Below, one piece after another: positions 26,281-37,191 of a stretch of 64,000 nt of DNA. The notes below the pieces were generated by a model, which ran no database searches, had not been told where the DNA came from, and saw nothing but the letters and a program-made list of their open reading frames with translations. The position numbers and the translations under genes were made by a program. Location of the stretch: positions 2,501-66,500 of the forward strand of contig NZ_QYUL01000001.1 in NCBI RefSeq assembly GCF_003590795.1, written 5' to 3'. Position 1 is the first letter of the stretch. Every line of letters begins with the position of its first letter. This DNA comes from Azospirillum cavernae (GTDB lineage: Bacteria > Pseudomonadota > Alphaproteobacteria > Azospirillales > Azospirillaceae).

Positions 26281-28116
26281 ATGACCTTGCTATCAATGGA
26301 CGAAACGACGGACGGGCGGCCCGCCCCGGTGGGCGGCGCTGGCGACTCCGCGTCCAAACCGCTGTTCGATTGGGCGCCGGTGGTGGCGGCCCTGACCTAC
26401 GCCTTTCAACCCATCGTTCAACTGCGCAGCGGGCGTTGCCACGGGTATGAGGCGCTGCTGCGTGGCTTTGACCGCACGCCCTTCGCCGACGCCACGGCCC
26501 TGCTCGACGCCGCCGACGCGGCGGGGGTTGTGGTGCTGGGGGCGGTTGAATCGGCGCTGCACGCCAAGGCGGTGACGTCCTACCGCGCCTTGGCCGGTTG
26601 GACCGAGGCCAAGCTGTTCCTGAATCTCGACGCCCGTCTGGTCGGCAAGCCGGATTCGCCCTGGCTGCCGCGCGACGGCGGCGGACGGCGGCAGGGCGGA
26701 ATCGTCCTGGAGATCTCCGAACGGCGCTCCACCCCGCCCGGCGTCGCCGTCGAAGGGGCCATCGAGCAGTATCGGCTGGGCGGGTTGGGCATCGCCATCG
26801 ATGATTTCGGCGTCGGCTACGCGGGCTTGCGCCTGCTGTACGAGGCGCGGCCCGATTACGTGAAGCTCGACGAGTATTTCATCCGCAACATCGACAGCGA
26901 CGCGCGTAAGCGGGCGCTGGTCGCGGCGGTGATCGGCCACGCCCACGCGCTGGGCATCCAGATCGTCGCCGAAGGGGTGGAGACGGCCAGCGAGTTTTAC
27001 GTTTGTCGCGATCTTGGCTGCGATTTCGCCCAAGGCTTCCTGATTTCCCGCCCGCGTCTGGACATCGGCGCGCTGCCGACCAGCTACGCCATCATCGAGG
27101 ATCTGAACGCCAAGGACCGCCGTCAACCGAGCGAGGCGCACCGTCGTCTGTCCGAGGTGATCGAACGCCTGCCGCCGCTGCGCGTCACCGCGCGCAAGAC
27201 CGACTTGCTGGATTACTTCAAGGGCGACGGCAGCGCCTCCATCGCCCCCATCGTGGACGAGCATGACCGCCCGCTCGGCCTGATCCGTGAGCGCGATTTG
27301 AAGCGCTTCGTCTATTCCCGCTTCGGCGGCGAATTGCTGCGCAACCGGGGGTTGGGCGACCGGCTTGACGATCTGGTCATCAAGATGCCGGTCTGCGACA
27401 TCTCCACCCCGCTGGATCGGGTGATCGAAGCCTTCTCCGCCGATTCCGCCGACGACGGCATCGTCATCGTCGAGGGCGGGGCTTACGCCGGGGTGCTGTC
27501 GAGCAGCGCGCTGTTGCGGCTGGTCCATGAACGCAACCTCGCCATGGCGACCGACCAGAACCCGTTGACCCGGCTGCCCGGCAACGCCGCCATCGTCCGC
27601 CACATTGAAGAGGCGTTGACCGACGGCGCGCGGTCCCACGCGCTGGCCTATCTGGATTTCGACAATTTCAAGCCGTTCAACGACAATTTCGGCTTCCGCC
27701 AGGGCGACCGCGCCATCCTGATGTTCAGCGAGCGGCTGAAGGCCTGGGCGGCGACGGCGCCCGGCGAATGCTTCGTCGGCCACATCGGCGGCGATGATTT
27801 CTTCCTCGGCGTCAGCGGCGGCGACGAGGCCGAGGTGTTGGCCCGGCTGGTCGAGCTGGTGGCGCAATTCCGTTCCGACGCCGAAAGCCTCTACGACGCG
27901 GCGACGCGCGAGGCGGGAAGCTTCATGGCCAAGGATCGTTACGGGGCGATGCGGTCCTATCCGCTGCTGTCGGTCAGCGGCGTGGTGGTCGCCATCGCCC
28001 CCGGCCCGCACAGCCTGACGCCCGACGCCATCAACGCCACCATCGCCGACAACAAAACCCACGCCAAGAGCGCGGCGGACAAGCTGTGCGTCATCCGCCT
28101 GTCGGGAATGCGGTGA
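26281..28116 (+). CDS. EAL-CBS-GGDEF c-di-GMP protein
   Basis: The 611-residue cytoplasmic protein has an N-terminal EAL domain (about 35-275), a central CBS-like pair (about 300-420) and a C-terminal GGDEF domain (about 430-600). EAL residues look intact: YEALLRG, FLNLDARL, LEISER, DDFGVGYAG, KLDEYF and EGVET. The GGDEF signature is IGGDDFF, with Asp for the usual Glu, so cyclase activity is uncertain though the acid is kept. The CBS pair could sense nucleotides. The start lacks a clear ribosome site; another ATG lies 5 codons later. It stands after the kinase gene by 123 bp. Confidence 0.88.
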   Translation: MTLLSMDETTDGRPAPVGGAGDSASKPLFDWAPVVAALTYAFQPIVQLRSGRCHGYEALLRGFDRTPFADATALLDAADAAGVVVLGAVESALHAKAVTSYRALAGWTEAKLFLNLDARLVGKPDSPWLPRDGGGRRQGGIVLEISERRSTPPGVAVEGAIEQYRLGGLGIAIDDFGVGYAGLRLLYEARPDYVKLDEYFIRNIDSDARKRALVAAVIGHAHALGIQIVAEGVETASEFYVCRDLGCDFAQGFLISRPRLDIGALPTSYAIIEDLNAKDRRQPSEAHRRLSEVIERLPPLRVTARKTDLLDYFKGDGSASIAPIVDEHDRPLGLIRERDLKRFVYSRFGGELLRNRGLGDRLDDLVIKMPVCDISTPLDRVIEAFSADSADDGIVIVEGGAYAGVLSSSALLRLVHERNLAMATDQNPLTRLPGNAAIVRHIEEALTDGARSHALAYLDFDNFKPFNDNFGFRQGDRAILMFSERLKAWAATAPGECFVGHIGGDDFFLGVSGGDEAEVLARLVELVAQFRSDAESLYDAATREAGSFMAKDRYGAMRSYPLLSVSGVVVAIAPGPHSLTPDAINATIADNKTHAKSAADKLCVIRLSGMR

Positions 28117-28250
28117 GGCTCTGAGCCATCGCATTGATTGTTTTGAGTCGGAAATAAGATCTGTGGGGGACGTTTGGGGCAAGGCGTTGCCAGAGCGGCG
28201 CGACGCCGCGTAAGGTTGCGAAACTCAACCAATGGCCCCGGATCGTTGCG

Positions 28251-28784
28251 ATGCTCCCAGTTCTGCACAGCGAACGGCTTGTCTTGCGGCCCCGCGTGTT
28301 GGGCGATCTGGCCCAGATTCTGGCGATGGACGCCGATCCGGCGGTGACGCGCCATGTCGGCGGCCCTCCGACGGATTGGGCGGCGTACGCCCGTCGTTTG
28401 GCGGAGCGGATCGAGGCCCGTCATCCGTCCGGGCTTGGCTATTGGTCCTTCGCGCCGCGCCGCGCGCCGGAGCAATTTCTCGGCTGGGCGTCGCTGGTCC
28501 CTTATGAGGGGGAGGTGGAGATCGGTTGGCGGCTTGCCCCGACCGTCTGGGGGCAGGGCTTCGCGACGGAGGCGGCGACGCGGTTGTTGCGCCACGCCTT
28601 TGCCGAACTGGGGCTTGCGCGGGTGATCGCCACCATCGCGCCGGGCAATGATCGCTCGCGCCGTGTGGCCGAACGGGCAGGCATGGGTTTCGTCGGCGCG
28701 GGCCTTTATGAGGGTGAACCGTGTATGGTCTATGAGGCGTTGGCAGCGACCAACACCACTTCCAGCGCCGGAGGCGGAGCGTGA
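28251..28784 (+). CDS. GNAT-family N-acetyltransferase (RimJ/RimL-like)
   Basis: The 177-residue protein has the RimJ/RimL type GNAT fold, opening LHSERLVLRPRVLGD. The acetyl-CoA loop is in the LAPTVWGQGFATEAA segment, followed by ARVIATIAPGNDRSRRVAERAGM. It would acetylate a small molecule or protein N-terminus. It ends 5 bp from the convergent ABC ATPase gene. The substrate is unknown. Confidence 0.9.
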   Translation: MLPVLHSERLVLRPRVLGDLAQILAMDADPAVTRHVGGPPTDWAAYARRLAERIEARHPSGLGYWSFAPRRAPEQFLGWASLVPYEGEVEIGWRLAPTVWGQGFATEAATRLLRHAFAELGLARVIATIAPGNDRSRRVAERAGMGFVGAGLYEGEPCMVYEALAATNTTSSAGGGA

Positions 28785-28788
28785 CCCG

Positions 28789-29565
<777 letters not shown>

Positions 29566-29589
29566 GGAGCGTTCCTCATTGGGCTTTCC

Positions 29590-30456
29590 TCATCGGGCCT
29601 TTTCGGGCGGCGCGTCGTCGGTCAGCCAAGCCGGATCGCGGGTCAGCACCGGCAAATCGCGGCGCGGATCGTCCAGCCGGGGCAGGCTGTCGAGCAGCCC
29701 GCGCGTGTAAGGATGGCGGGCGTCGCGCAGTTCCGACGCCGGGCAGCTTTCCACCACCCGCCCGGCGTACATGATGAGGATGCGGTCGCAAAAGGACGCG
29801 ACGAGGTTCAGATCATGGCTGACGAAAATCATGCCCATGCCGCGCTGGCCGCACAGATCATCCAAAATCGCCAGAATCTGCATCTGCACGGTGACGTCCA
29901 GCGCCGAGGTCGGTTCGTCGGCGATCAGCAGGTCGGGGTTGGGGATCAGCATCATGGCGATCATGATCCGCTGGCCCATGCCGCCTGACACCTCGTGCGG
30001 GTAGCGGTCATAGACCCGTTCGGGATCGCGGATGCGCACGGCCTCCAGCATCTCCAGGGCGCGGCGCTTGGCCTCGCGCGCGCTGGCCTTGCTGTGGACC
30101 CGATAGGCTTCGGCGATCTGGCGGCCCACCGTCATCACGGGGTTCAGCGAGAATTTCGGATCCTGCATCACCATGGCGATGCCGCTGCCCCGGATGGCGC
30201 GCAGCCGCTTTTCCGAGGCGTCGCGCAAATCCTCGCCGCGAAAGGCCAGACGGTCGGCGGTGACGATTCCCGGCGGCGGCACCAGACGCAGGATCGACCG
30301 CCCGGTCATCGACTTGCCGGAGCCGGATTCGCCGACGATGCCCAGCTTTTCCCGGCCCAGGGTGAAGGAGACTCCGCGCACCGCCTCGGTCACGCCCTGG
30401 CGGGTGGGGAAGGCGACGCGAAGGTTGGAGACCTCCAACAGGGGTTGGTCGCTCAT
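29590..30456 (-). CDS. Dpp/Opp-type ABC transporter ATP-binding protein (first ATPase)
   Basis: The 288-residue ATPase has Walker A GESGSGKSM (Met in place of the usual Thr), signature VSGGMGQRIMIAMML, Walker B LLIADEPTSALD and the switch segment FVSHDLNLV. This is DppD/OppD-like. The ATG at 30456 lies 4 bp after the permease stop, consistent with coupling, and upstream codons are in the permease. It forms the heterodimeric motor with the next gene. Confidence 0.92.
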   Translation of the reverse strand: MSDQPLLEVSNLRVAFPTRQGVTEAVRGVSFTLGREKLGIVGESGSGKSMTGRSILRLVPPPGIVTADRLAFRGEDLRDASEKRLRAIRGSGIAMVMQDPKFSLNPVMTVGRQIAEAYRVHSKASAREAKRRALEMLEAVRIRDPERVYDRYPHEVSGGMGQRIMIAMMLIPNPDLLIADEPTSALDVTVQMQILAILDDLCGQRGMGMIFVSHDLNLVASFCDRILIMYAGRVVESCPASELRDARHPYTRGLLDSLPRLDDPRRDLPVLTRDPAWLTDDAPPEKAR

Positions 30457-30460
30457 CGCC

Positions 30461-31369
30461 TCAATCCCCCTTCGGATCCAGAACGTCGCGCAGGCCGTCG
30501 CCCAGCAGGTTGAATCCGAGGCTGACGATGAAGATGGCGAAGCCCGGCATGGCGGCGACCCACCATTGCTCCAACACATTCTGCCGTCCGGCGGCGATCA
30601 TCGCCCCCCATTCCGGCAGCGGCGGCTGCGCGCCCAAACCCAGAAAACCCAGTCCGGCGGCGGTCAGGATCACCCCCGCCATGTCCAGCGTCACCCGCAC
30701 GACCAGCGAGGCGACGCACAGCGGCATGATGTGGCCCAGAATGATGCGCAGGCTGGACGCCCCTTGCAGCCGGGCGGCGCTGATGAAATCGGCGTGGCGC
30801 ACGGTCAGGGTTTCCGCCCGCGCGATGCGCGCGTAGGGCGGCCAGGAGGTGATGGCGATGGCGATCACCGCGTTTTCGATGCCGGGGCCAAGCGCGGCGA
30901 CGAAGGCCAAGGCCAGAATAAGCTTGGGGAAGGCCAGGAAAATGTCGGTGACGCGCATCAGCGCCGCGTCGGTCCAGCCGCCCAGATACCCCGCCACCGT
31001 GCCGATCAACAGCCCGACCACCGGCGCGGTCACGGCGACCAGGGCGACGATCATCAAGGTCAGCCGCGCGCCGTAGAGCAGGCGCGACAGGATGTCGCGC
31101 CCGAAGCTGTCGGTCCCCAGCCAATGGCCCGGCCCCGGCGCCAGCAGCCGGTTGGCGAGATCCTGCTCATAGGGGTGATGCGGGGCCAGCAGCGGGGCGA
31201 GCGCCGCCACCACGACCAGGGCCAGAACGATCAACAGCCCGGCCATCGCCAGCCGGTTGCGGCGGAAGGTCCGCCAGCCGGTCCAGGCGCGGCCCAGGCG
31301 GGCTTGCAGGCGGGATTGCGGCGTGTCGGTGGTCAGCCACGCGCGCCATGGGGGGGAAGCGTCGCTCAT
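30461..31369 (-). CDS. Dpp/Opp-type ABC transporter permease (DppC-like)
   Basis: The 302-residue protein has an N-terminal cytoplasmic stretch, a first helix MAGLLIVLALVVVAALAPLL, the family motif HWLGTDSFGRDILSRLLYGAR, and the EAA loop ISAARLQGASSLRIILGHIMP. I take the ATG at 31369; a GTG at 31393 would overlap the upstream gene by 11 bp. It pairs with DppB-like permease upstream. Confidence 0.9.
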   Translation of the reverse strand: MSDASPPWRAWLTTDTPQSRLQARLGRAWTGWRTFRRNRLAMAGLLIVLALVVVAALAPLLAPHHPYEQDLANRLLAPGPGHWLGTDSFGRDILSRLLYGARLTLMIVALVAVTAPVVGLLIGTVAGYLGGWTDAALMRVTDIFLAFPKLILALAFVAALGPGIENAVIAIAITSWPPYARIARAETLTVRHADFISAARLQGASSLRIILGHIMPLCVASLVVRVTLDMAGVILTAAGLGFLGLGAQPPLPEWGAMIAAGRQNVLEQWWVAAMPGFAIFIVSLGFNLLGDGLRDVLDPKGD

Positions 31370-31382
31370 CGTCACGGCGGCC

Positions 31383-32387
31383 TTATCTCGCACGGGGGTC
31401 CAGCAGGCGGTACAGCAGATCGGACAGCAGGTTCAGCCCGATGAAGACGGAGCCGACGACCAGGGTGCCGCCCAGAACCGCGTTCATGTCGGCGCTGAGC
31501 AGCGAATTGGTGATGTATTGCCCCAGGCCCGGCCAGGCGAACACCGTTTCGGTCAGCACGGATCCTTCCAGAAGATGGGCGTAGGACAGGGCGATGACGG
31601 TGATGAGCGGCACGGCGATGTTGCCCAGCGCGTGGCGCCAGACCACCCGCGCCTCCGACAGGCCTTTGACCCGCGCGGTGGTGATGTATTCCTGGCGCAA
31701 CTGGTCGAGCATGAAGCTGCGCGTCATCCGCGCGATGTAGGCGACGCTGTAGAGGCCCAGAATCACCGACGGCAGGGCCAGATGGTGCAGGGCGTTCCAA
31801 AACACGTCGGTTTCCCCGGCCAGCAGGGCGTCCAGCGTCAGGATGCCGGTCCTCGCCTCGACCAGCCCCTCATAGACAATATCGACGCGGCCCGGTCCCG
31901 GAACCCAATCCAGCTTGGCGTAAAACAGCAGCAGCCCCATCAGCCCCAGCCAAAAGATCGGCACGGAATGGCCGACCAGCCCCAGCAGGCGAATCGCATG
32001 GTCGGCCAGACTGCCGCGATGGGTGGCGGCCAGCACACCGGCGGGAACCCCCAGCGCCGCGCCGATGACGACGGCGACCGTCGCCAGCTCCAGCGTCGCC
32101 GGGAACACCCGCAACACATCCTCCAGCACCGGGCGGGAGGTGAGGACGGATTGCCCCAGATCGCCCTGGGCCACGGCGGCGAGGTAGCGCAAGAACTGCC
32201 GCCACAGCGGCAGGTCGAGGCCAAGCTCCATCCGCAAGCGGCTGTAGGTGTCGGCGTTGGCGCGGTCGCCGACGATGGCCAGAACCGGGTCGATGGGAAC
32301 GACGCGGCCAATCAGAAACGTGACCAGCAACAGGCCCAGCAGGGTCACGGCGACCGAGGCGATCAGGCCGAGACAGCGTTTCACCAT
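31383..32387 (-). CDS. Dpp/Opp-type ABC transporter permease (DppB-like)
   Basis: The 334-residue protein starts with a membrane helix ([27 protein letters not shown]), a long periplasmic loop, then five more helices and the EAA loop [25 protein letters not shown]. It is the first gene of the operon, yet no binding-protein gene precedes or follows it in the visible 214 bp upstream or downstream, so the receptor must be encoded elsewhere. Confidence 0.92.
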   Translation of the reverse strand: MVKRCLGLIASVAVTLLGLLLVTFLIGRVVPIDPVLAIVGDRANADTYSRLRMELGLDLPLWRQFLRYLAAVAQGDLGQSVLTSRPVLEDVLRVFPATLELATVAVVIGAALGVPAGVLAATHRGSLADHAIRLLGLVGHSVPIFWLGLMGLLLFYAKLDWVPGPGRVDIVYEGLVEARTGILTLDALLAGETDVFWNALHHLALPSVILGLYSVAYIARMTRSFMLDQLRQEYITTARVKGLSEARVVWRHALGNIAVPLITVIALSYAHLLEGSVLTETVFAWPGLGQYITNSLLSADMNAVLGGTLVVGSVFIGLNLLSDLLYRLLDPRAR

Positions 32388-32601
32388 GCGCGGGGGCGCT
32401 CCACATTATGGCGTCGTCAGCGACAAGGTTTCCAGGCAACCACACTCGGCCCGTTCTGCAAAGCCTTCCGTTGCTTGCGCAATGTTGCGTGGCGTCGACC
32501 GCGTCGCGCTCCCCCACATTGAACCCGCCGCCGACCCCGCCTATGGTGGGCCAATCAGCGGAGGCCGGAATCGGCGCCGGATTTCGGGGGAGGGCGGGGA
32601 C

Positions 32602-33696
32602 ATGCGGATCGACGGCGCGGCGTATCGGACCATTTGGCCGACGGAGGATGGCGGCGCGGTCGCCATCATCGACCAGACCCGCTTGCCGCACGATTTCGCC
32701 GTCGTTCACCTGACTAGCCTGGAGGACGCCGCCCACGCCATCCGCGCCATGCTGGTGCGCGGCGCGCCGTTGATCGGGGCGACGGCGGCTTATGGCGTGG
32801 CGCTGGCGATGCGCGAGGATCCCTCCGACGACGGGTTGGAGCGGGCCTGCGCCACGCTGCTGGCGACCCGCCCGACGGCGGTCAATCTGCGTTGGGCGCT
32901 GGACCGGCTGCGCGACCATCTGGCGGGCGTGCCGGAGGAGTCCCGCGCGGCGGCGGCGGCCATCGAGGCGGCGGCGGTCGCCGACGAGGACGTCGCCATC
33001 AACCACGCCATCGGCCAGCATGGCGCGGGGCTGATCCGCGCGGCGGCCCAGCGCAAGGGGGCGGGCGAGCCGGTGCAGGTGCTGACCCATTGCAACGCCG
33101 GTTGGCTGGCGACGGTCGATTGGGGAACCGCGCTGGCCCCGGTCTACGCGGCGTTCGAACAGGGGATCCCGTTGCATGTCTGGGTGGACGAAACCCGCCC
33201 GCGCAACCAGGGGGCCAGCTTGACGGCGTGGGAGCTGAACCGCCATGGCGTGCCGCACACGGTCATCGCCGACAATGTCGGCGGCCATCTGATGCAGCAT
33301 GGCAAGGTTGATTTGTGCATCGTCGGCACCGACCGGACCACGGCGACCGGCGACGTCTGCAACAAGATCGGCACCTATCTGAAGGCGCTGGCCGCCTTTG
33401 ACAACGGCGTGCCCTTTTACGTCGGCCTGCCGTCGCCGACCATCGATTGGGGGATGAGCGACGGCCTGCGCGAAATCCCCATCGAGGAGCGCGACGGGCG
33501 CGAGGTCACGCATCTGACCGGCCTGACCGCCGACGGGCGGACGGAAACCATCAAGGTGACGCCGGACGGCAGCCCGGTGGCGAATTACGGCTTTGACGTG
33601 ACGCCGGCCCGGCTGGTCACGGGGCTTGTCACCGAACGCGGGGTGTGCGCGGCGAGTCGCGAGGGGCTGTTCAGCCTGTTTCCCGAACGGCGCTGA
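32602..33696 (+). CDS. mtnA: S-methyl-5-thioribose-1-phosphate isomerase
   Basis: The 364-residue enzyme converts methylthioribose-1-P to methylthioribulose-1-P in methionine salvage. Motifs are [16 protein letters not shown], the catalytic Cys164 in [10 protein letters not shown], the [17 protein letters not shown] segment, and the catalytic Asp244 in [27 protein letters not shown] lies just before the ATG at 32602. No other mtn gene is next to it. It is divergent from the Dpp-like operon. Close homologues act on ribose-1,5-bisphosphate or related sugars, but both catalytic residues and length fit MtnA. Confidence 0.93.
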   Translation: MRIDGAAYRTIWPTEDGGAVAIIDQTRLPHDFAVVHLTSLEDAAHAIRAMLVRGAPLIGATAAYGVALAMREDPSDDGLERACATLLATRPTAVNLRWALDRLRDHLAGVPEESRAAAAAIEAAAVADEDVAINHAIGQHGAGLIRAAAQRKGAGEPVQVLTHCNAGWLATVDWGTALAPVYAAFEQGIPLHVWVDETRPRNQGASLTAWELNRHGVPHTVIADNVGGHLMQHGKVDLCIVGTDRTTATGDVCNKIGTYLKALAAFDNGVPFYVGLPSPTIDWGMSDGLREIPIEERDGREVTHLTGLTADGRTETIKVTPDGSPVANYGFDVTPARLVTGLVTERGVCAASREGLFSLFPERR

Positions 33697-33699
33697 CGC

Positions 33700-33999
33700 T
33701 CAACTCTGGCGCTGGCGGCGCAGCAGGCGCCGCCACAGCGGGCGGGCGCGGTTGTCGCCATCCTGACCGGCCAGCCATTGGTCGGCCAACTCGCGCACCT
33801 GCCAACCGCCCAAAAAACGCTCGCAGTCGATGGCGGCGTAAAGGCGCACGCGCTCCTTTCCCAACCGTTCGAAATACTCCAGCGTTCGTTGGCGGTCGAT
33901 GTCTTCCATGGCCCGCGCGCGGCGGGTGGCCGGTCCGTCATCACCCCGGGGGATGGAAAACGGCGAATCCACCCTGTGTTGATCGTTCAAGCCGCGCAT
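33700..33999 (-). CDS. Hypothetical small protein
   Basis: An open frame of 99 residues, charged and helical in its second half (DIDRQRTLEYFERLGKERV, then FLGGWQVRELADQWL), ends 3 bp from mtnA's stop on the opposite strand. The frame looks coding because the helix pattern is regular and amphipathic. The start is unsure: neither the ATG at 33999 nor the one at 33909 has a good ribosome site. I do not recognise the family. Confidence 0.5.
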   Translation of the reverse strand: MRGLNDQHRVDSPFSIPRGDDGPATRRARAMEDIDRQRTLEYFERLGKERVRLYAAIDCERFLGGWQVRELADQWLAGQDGDNRARPLWRRLLRRQRQS

Positions 34000-34112
34000 A
34001 GTGAGTGAGTTGCGATGATGGCGCAACTGTTTGATCGGCAAGGCGGATGTCACGGCGTGCGCCATAATGTCCGCGCAACCGGCGACGCATGCGACCGCAT
34101 GGTTTGAGCGCG

Positions 34113-34508
34113 TTACGCCATCGCCCCGGTGTGGATCACGATGTCCGACAGCGGAACGCCGTGCGCCGTGGCGGCGGCGGTGACGGCGGCGGCGCTGTCC
34201 CAGTGATTGCGGCCATTGATGTCGATCAGAACGCCATGCCGCTTGATGACCCAAAGGCCGGTCGCCGCCATTTCAATGATCTGGCCCATCGGTTCGGTGG
34301 GGAGGGGTTCGCTGGCGCGTGGGGGCGGAACCGGGGCCGGGCGATGCGTGGCGCCAGGGGGATGGGCCTGCGCGTCACGCTCGAAGGTCGGAACGCCGTC
34401 CAGACCGGGCCGCGCGGCAAACGGGCTGCGCTCGCGGCGTTCGCTGGGGCTGCACGGGGCGGCCGACAACAGTGGCGTCGGGCGGGCGGCGAAAGGCATG
34501 GCGGGCAT
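34113..34508 (-). CDS. Hypothetical protein with Pro-rich N-terminus
   Basis: The 131-residue frame has a Pro/Arg/Ala-rich first half of low complexity and a more ordered end with MGQIIEMAATGLWVIKRHG and a short hydrophobic tail (GVPLSDIVIHTGAMA). I do not recognise it. The ATG at 34508 is a guess; a start at 34499 or a much shorter protein beginning near the MGQIIE segment is possible. It stands alone before the glycine-zipper lipoprotein gene in the opposite direction. Confidence 0.42.
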   Translation of the reverse strand: MPAMPFAARPTPLLSAAPCSPSERRERSPFAARPGLDGVPTFERDAQAHPPGATHRPAPVPPPRASEPLPTEPMGQIIEMAATGLWVIKRHGVLIDINGRNHWDSAAAVTAAATAHGVPLSDIVIHTGAMA

Positions 34509-34800
34509 CCCCGAGTTTCTTGTCCGCCAGCGCGCCCGCGACGAAGCGGACGGGGGCGGTGTTTGATGGGCGGACGAATGGTTGGCGGGAACGTTATGGA
34601 TTGCGAATATGAACAATGCGTTGTGAAAGCTATTCGTTTTTTGCATATCTGACTGGAGACGAGATTGTCTCGGTCGTCTCTTGGGACATAAAAAACGGTC
34701 CCGGAAAGGTCACAAGCGTTCGTCGCCGCCGCTTCCCAGATCTTTCACCAGGACGCGCGCCCTTTTTTCGATGGCGCGCGAAAACAGAAGGAGAGATCAC

Positions 34801-35067
34801 ATGACCATGATGACACAGGGCGCGGCGATGAGCCGCACGGCCACGGGCTTGGTGGTTCTGGTGATGGCGGCGGGCGCTCTGGCGGGCTGCGAGAATCTGA
34901 GCCGCCGGGAAAACAACGCGCTGGTTGGCGGCGGCGTCGGCGCGGCGGGCGGCGCGGTGATCGGCTCCGTGACCGGCGGCAGCGCGATCTATGGCGGCCT
35001 GTTGGGCGGCGCCGCAGGCGCGGCGGTCGGCGCGCTCAGCACCCCCAGCGGTCGCCATGAGCGTTGA
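34801..35067 (+). CDS. Glycine-zipper lipoprotein
   Basis: The 88-residue protein has a signal peptide with lipobox GALAGC, then two Gly-rich stretches (VGGGVGAAGGAVIG and YGGLLGGAAGAAVGAL) that form a glycine-zipper membrane-insertion motif of the 17-kDa surface antigen/osmotically induced lipoprotein type. It would sit in the outer or inner membrane. AAGGAGAG lies 6 bases before the ATG at 34801, which decides the start over an open frame extending upstream. It has its own promoter region upstream (34650-34790). Confidence 0.8.
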   Translation: MTMMTQGAAMSRTATGLVVLVMAAGALAGCENLSRRENNALVGGGVGAAGGAVIGSVTGGSAIYGGLLGGAAGAAVGALSTPSGRHER

Positions 35068-35100
35068 GCCAAGACCAACCGGCCTTTAACTCTCCGACCT

Positions 35101-35844
35101 TTAGCCCTCGTCGTCCTCCTCATCCTCGAACTGGTTGAGGCTGAGGGAACGGACCTCCGGGGGCGGGGGCGCTTGGCGCGGAGTCTGCGGCAAGCTCTGT
35201 TGACGGCCCGCCGGGCGCGGAACGCCCGCGCCGGGGCCTTTCAGCGGGCTGTTCACCGCGCCCTTCGGGCCGATGCTGGGCGAGTCGCCGAAATCGGGCA
35301 GCGGCGGGATGCGCTCCATAACGACGCGGATCAGGCCGATGATGCGGTCGGCCTGGGCGCGCAGAGCGACCCCGCGCTCCCCATCATAAAGCGGATCGTC
35401 GAGGAATTTGCGGATCTCGATGACGCCGCGCAGCTCCACCCCGCACATTTCATGCGCGCCGATGGGCAGCGCCTTCACCCGCGCGTAGGCGGCGAAAAAG
35501 GCGACGGTGCCCTCGACGAAGACGACGACCATGCGCGTGTGCAAACGCTCCAGCGCGGTGGTCATCGCGTCGATCAAATCCTCCATCTCCTCCGGCGCCG
35601 CGTCGAGCCGCTCTTGGGCGACGGCGGCCAGCGCGAAGAAATCGCGGACCCGGCGGCTGAACCGGCGGTAGCGCGTCAGCCCGCCGATCGACACCCGTTC
35701 GCGCGCCGCCGTCGCCTGCTCGTTCGATTGTTTGAGCATGGCGTCGAGCCGCATCAGCAACGTGGCGATTTCACGCTGGCGCTGCGCGGGGGATTTGGCG
35801 ACCGGGGGCGCGGCGGCGCGGCGTTGGTTGATCGGACGGGTCAT
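35101..35844 (-). CDS. Hypothetical protein downstream of the HtrA-like protease
   Basis: The 247-residue protein has a Arg/Pro-rich start, a helical core from about residue 20 to 175 (MTTALERLHTRMVVVFVEG in the middle), then a Pro/Gly-rich linker and an acidic end (FEDEEDDEG). It has no signal peptide and no domain I recognise. It starts 19 bp after the protease stop on the same strand, so the two are probably co-transcribed. A role linked to envelope stress would be a guess. Confidence 0.75.
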   Translation of the reverse strand: MTRPINQRRAAAPPVAKSPAQRQREIATLLMRLDAMLKQSNEQATAARERVSIGGLTRYRRFSRRVRDFFALAAVAQERLDAAPEEMEDLIDAMTTALERLHTRMVVVFVEGTVAFFAAYARVKALPIGAHEMCGVELRGVIEIRKFLDDPLYDGERGVALRAQADRIIGLIRVVMERIPPLPDFGDSPSIGPKGAVNSPLKGPGAGVPRPAGRQQSLPQTPRQAPPPPEVRSLSLNQFEDEEDDEG

Positions 35845-35863
35845 GCCGCTACCGTAACACTCT

Positions 35864-36982
35864 TTACTTCGCGGTGCGCACGGTCAGCGATTTTTGCGCG
35901 CCGTTGCGGACCACGGTGACGTTCACCGGCGTGCCGACGCGCAGCAGGCCGATGCGGTTGCGGAAATCGGTGGCGCTGCGCACCGGGCGGCCATCGACGG
36001 CGATCACCACGTCGCCGCTGCGCAGGCCGCCGCCGTCGGCGGGCGATCCCGGCTCGATCTTGGCGATCAGCGCGCCTTCGTCGCCGACCAGATTCAGGCT
36101 GTCGGCCAGATCGGGCGTCAGATCCTGGATGGCGACTCCCAACCGTCCGCGCCGCACCTCGCCGAACTCGCTCAATTGATCGACCACCGAGCGGACGATG
36201 CTGACCGGAACGGCGAAGCCGATGCCGACCGACCCGCCCGCCGGGCCGATGATGGCGGTGTTGATGCCGATCAGCTCGCCGCTGAAATTGACCAGCGCCC
36301 CGCCGGAGTTGCCGGGGTTGATCGAGGCGTCGGTCTGGATGAAATCCTCATACCCCTCGATCTTCAGGCCGCTGCGCCCCAGCGCCGAAATGATGCCCGA
36401 CGTCACCGTCTGACCCAGGCCAAAAGGGTTGCCGATGGCCACGGCGAAATCGCCAACCTTCAGCCGATCCGAATCGCCCATGGTCAGGGCGCTCAACCCC
36501 TTCGCCTCGATCTTCAGCAGGGCGATGTCGGTGGCGGCGTCGCGCCCGACCAGCTTGGCGCGCAGGCGGCGGCGGTCTTTCAGGGTGACGGCGATCTCCT
36601 GCGCGTTCTCCACCACATGGTTGTTGGTGATGACGTAGCCGCGCGCCGCGTCGACGATCACCCCCGACCCGGCGCTCATTTGCGGGCGGGCCTGGGGCTG
36701 GTCGGGGATGTTGAAGAAGCGGCGGAACAGCGGATCGCGCAGCAGCGGGTTTTCCGCCTGCGGCGCCCGCGACAGGACGGAGATGTTGACGACGGCGGGC
36801 GTCACCTGCTCCAGCATCGGCGCGATGGTGTGAACCCCGGTGGCCCCGACGGGCAGGGCCGCCGCCGCCGGAAGACTGAATCCGCCCAGCGCCGCCCCGG
36901 CGGCCAGCCACGCCGCGACTCCAAGCGCCGCCGCCGTTTTCGTCAGCGTCTTCGTCGCCATCTTCACCGCCACTGCCGCCAT
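35864..36982 (-). CDS. Do-like periplasmic serine protease with one PDZ domain
   Basis: The 372-residue protein has a membrane-spanning or signal segment at about 17-42, a trypsin-like domain with the triad His122 (NNHVV), Asp152 (ATDIALL) and Ser226 (NPGNSGGAL), and a single PDZ domain (about 265-355, GGLRSGDVVIAVDGRPV). One PDZ makes it more DegS-like than DegP-like in layout. It would degrade or cleave misfolded envelope proteins. The ATG at 36982 has GGAGAGGG upstream. Its start region is duplicated about 1.44 kb upstream, next to a transposase remnant. Confidence 0.93.
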   Translation of the reverse strand: MAAVAVKMATKTLTKTAAALGVAAWLAAGAALGGFSLPAAAALPVGATGVHTIAPMLEQVTPAVVNISVLSRAPQAENPLLRDPLFRRFFNIPDQPQARPQMSAGSGVIVDAARGYVITNNHVVENAQEIAVTLKDRRRLRAKLVGRDAATDIALLKIEAKGLSALTMGDSDRLKVGDFAVAIGNPFGLGQTVTSGIISALGRSGLKIEGYEDFIQTDASINPGNSGGALVNFSGELIGINTAIIGPAGGSVGIGFAVPVSIVRSVVDQLSEFGEVRRGRLGVAIQDLTPDLADSLNLVGDEGALIAKIEPGSPADGGGLRSGDVVIAVDGRPVRSATDFRNRIGLLRVGTPVNVTVVRNGAQKSLTVRTAK

Positions 36983-37110
36983 GGGGCCGCCCTCTCCATT
37001 GTGAACTGGGCTGATCTGGGAGAAAAAGAAAGCGTGTTCAAGCCCGTTTCCCCATCATAGCCGAGGCGGGCGGCGGACTGAAACGCCGATCACGCGCCCG
37101 ACCGGGCGGG
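36947..37110. repeat. Direct repeat copy 1 (start and leader of the protease gene)
   Basis: A 164-bp block, spanning the first 12 codons of the protease and about 128 bp upstream, recurs almost unchanged at 38389-38553. I see three substitutions near 37000 and one small indel near 37050. Both copies lie in the same orientation. The DNA between is low in GC and carries the orphan membrane-protein gene and a transposase remnant. Confidence 0.9.
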
Positions 37111-37191
37111 GGCGGTGGATCATCAGTCGGGCGCGTTCTCAGGCTGCGGGAAAAGGCTGATTTCGTCCGCACCAAGGCTGCATATTGCTAT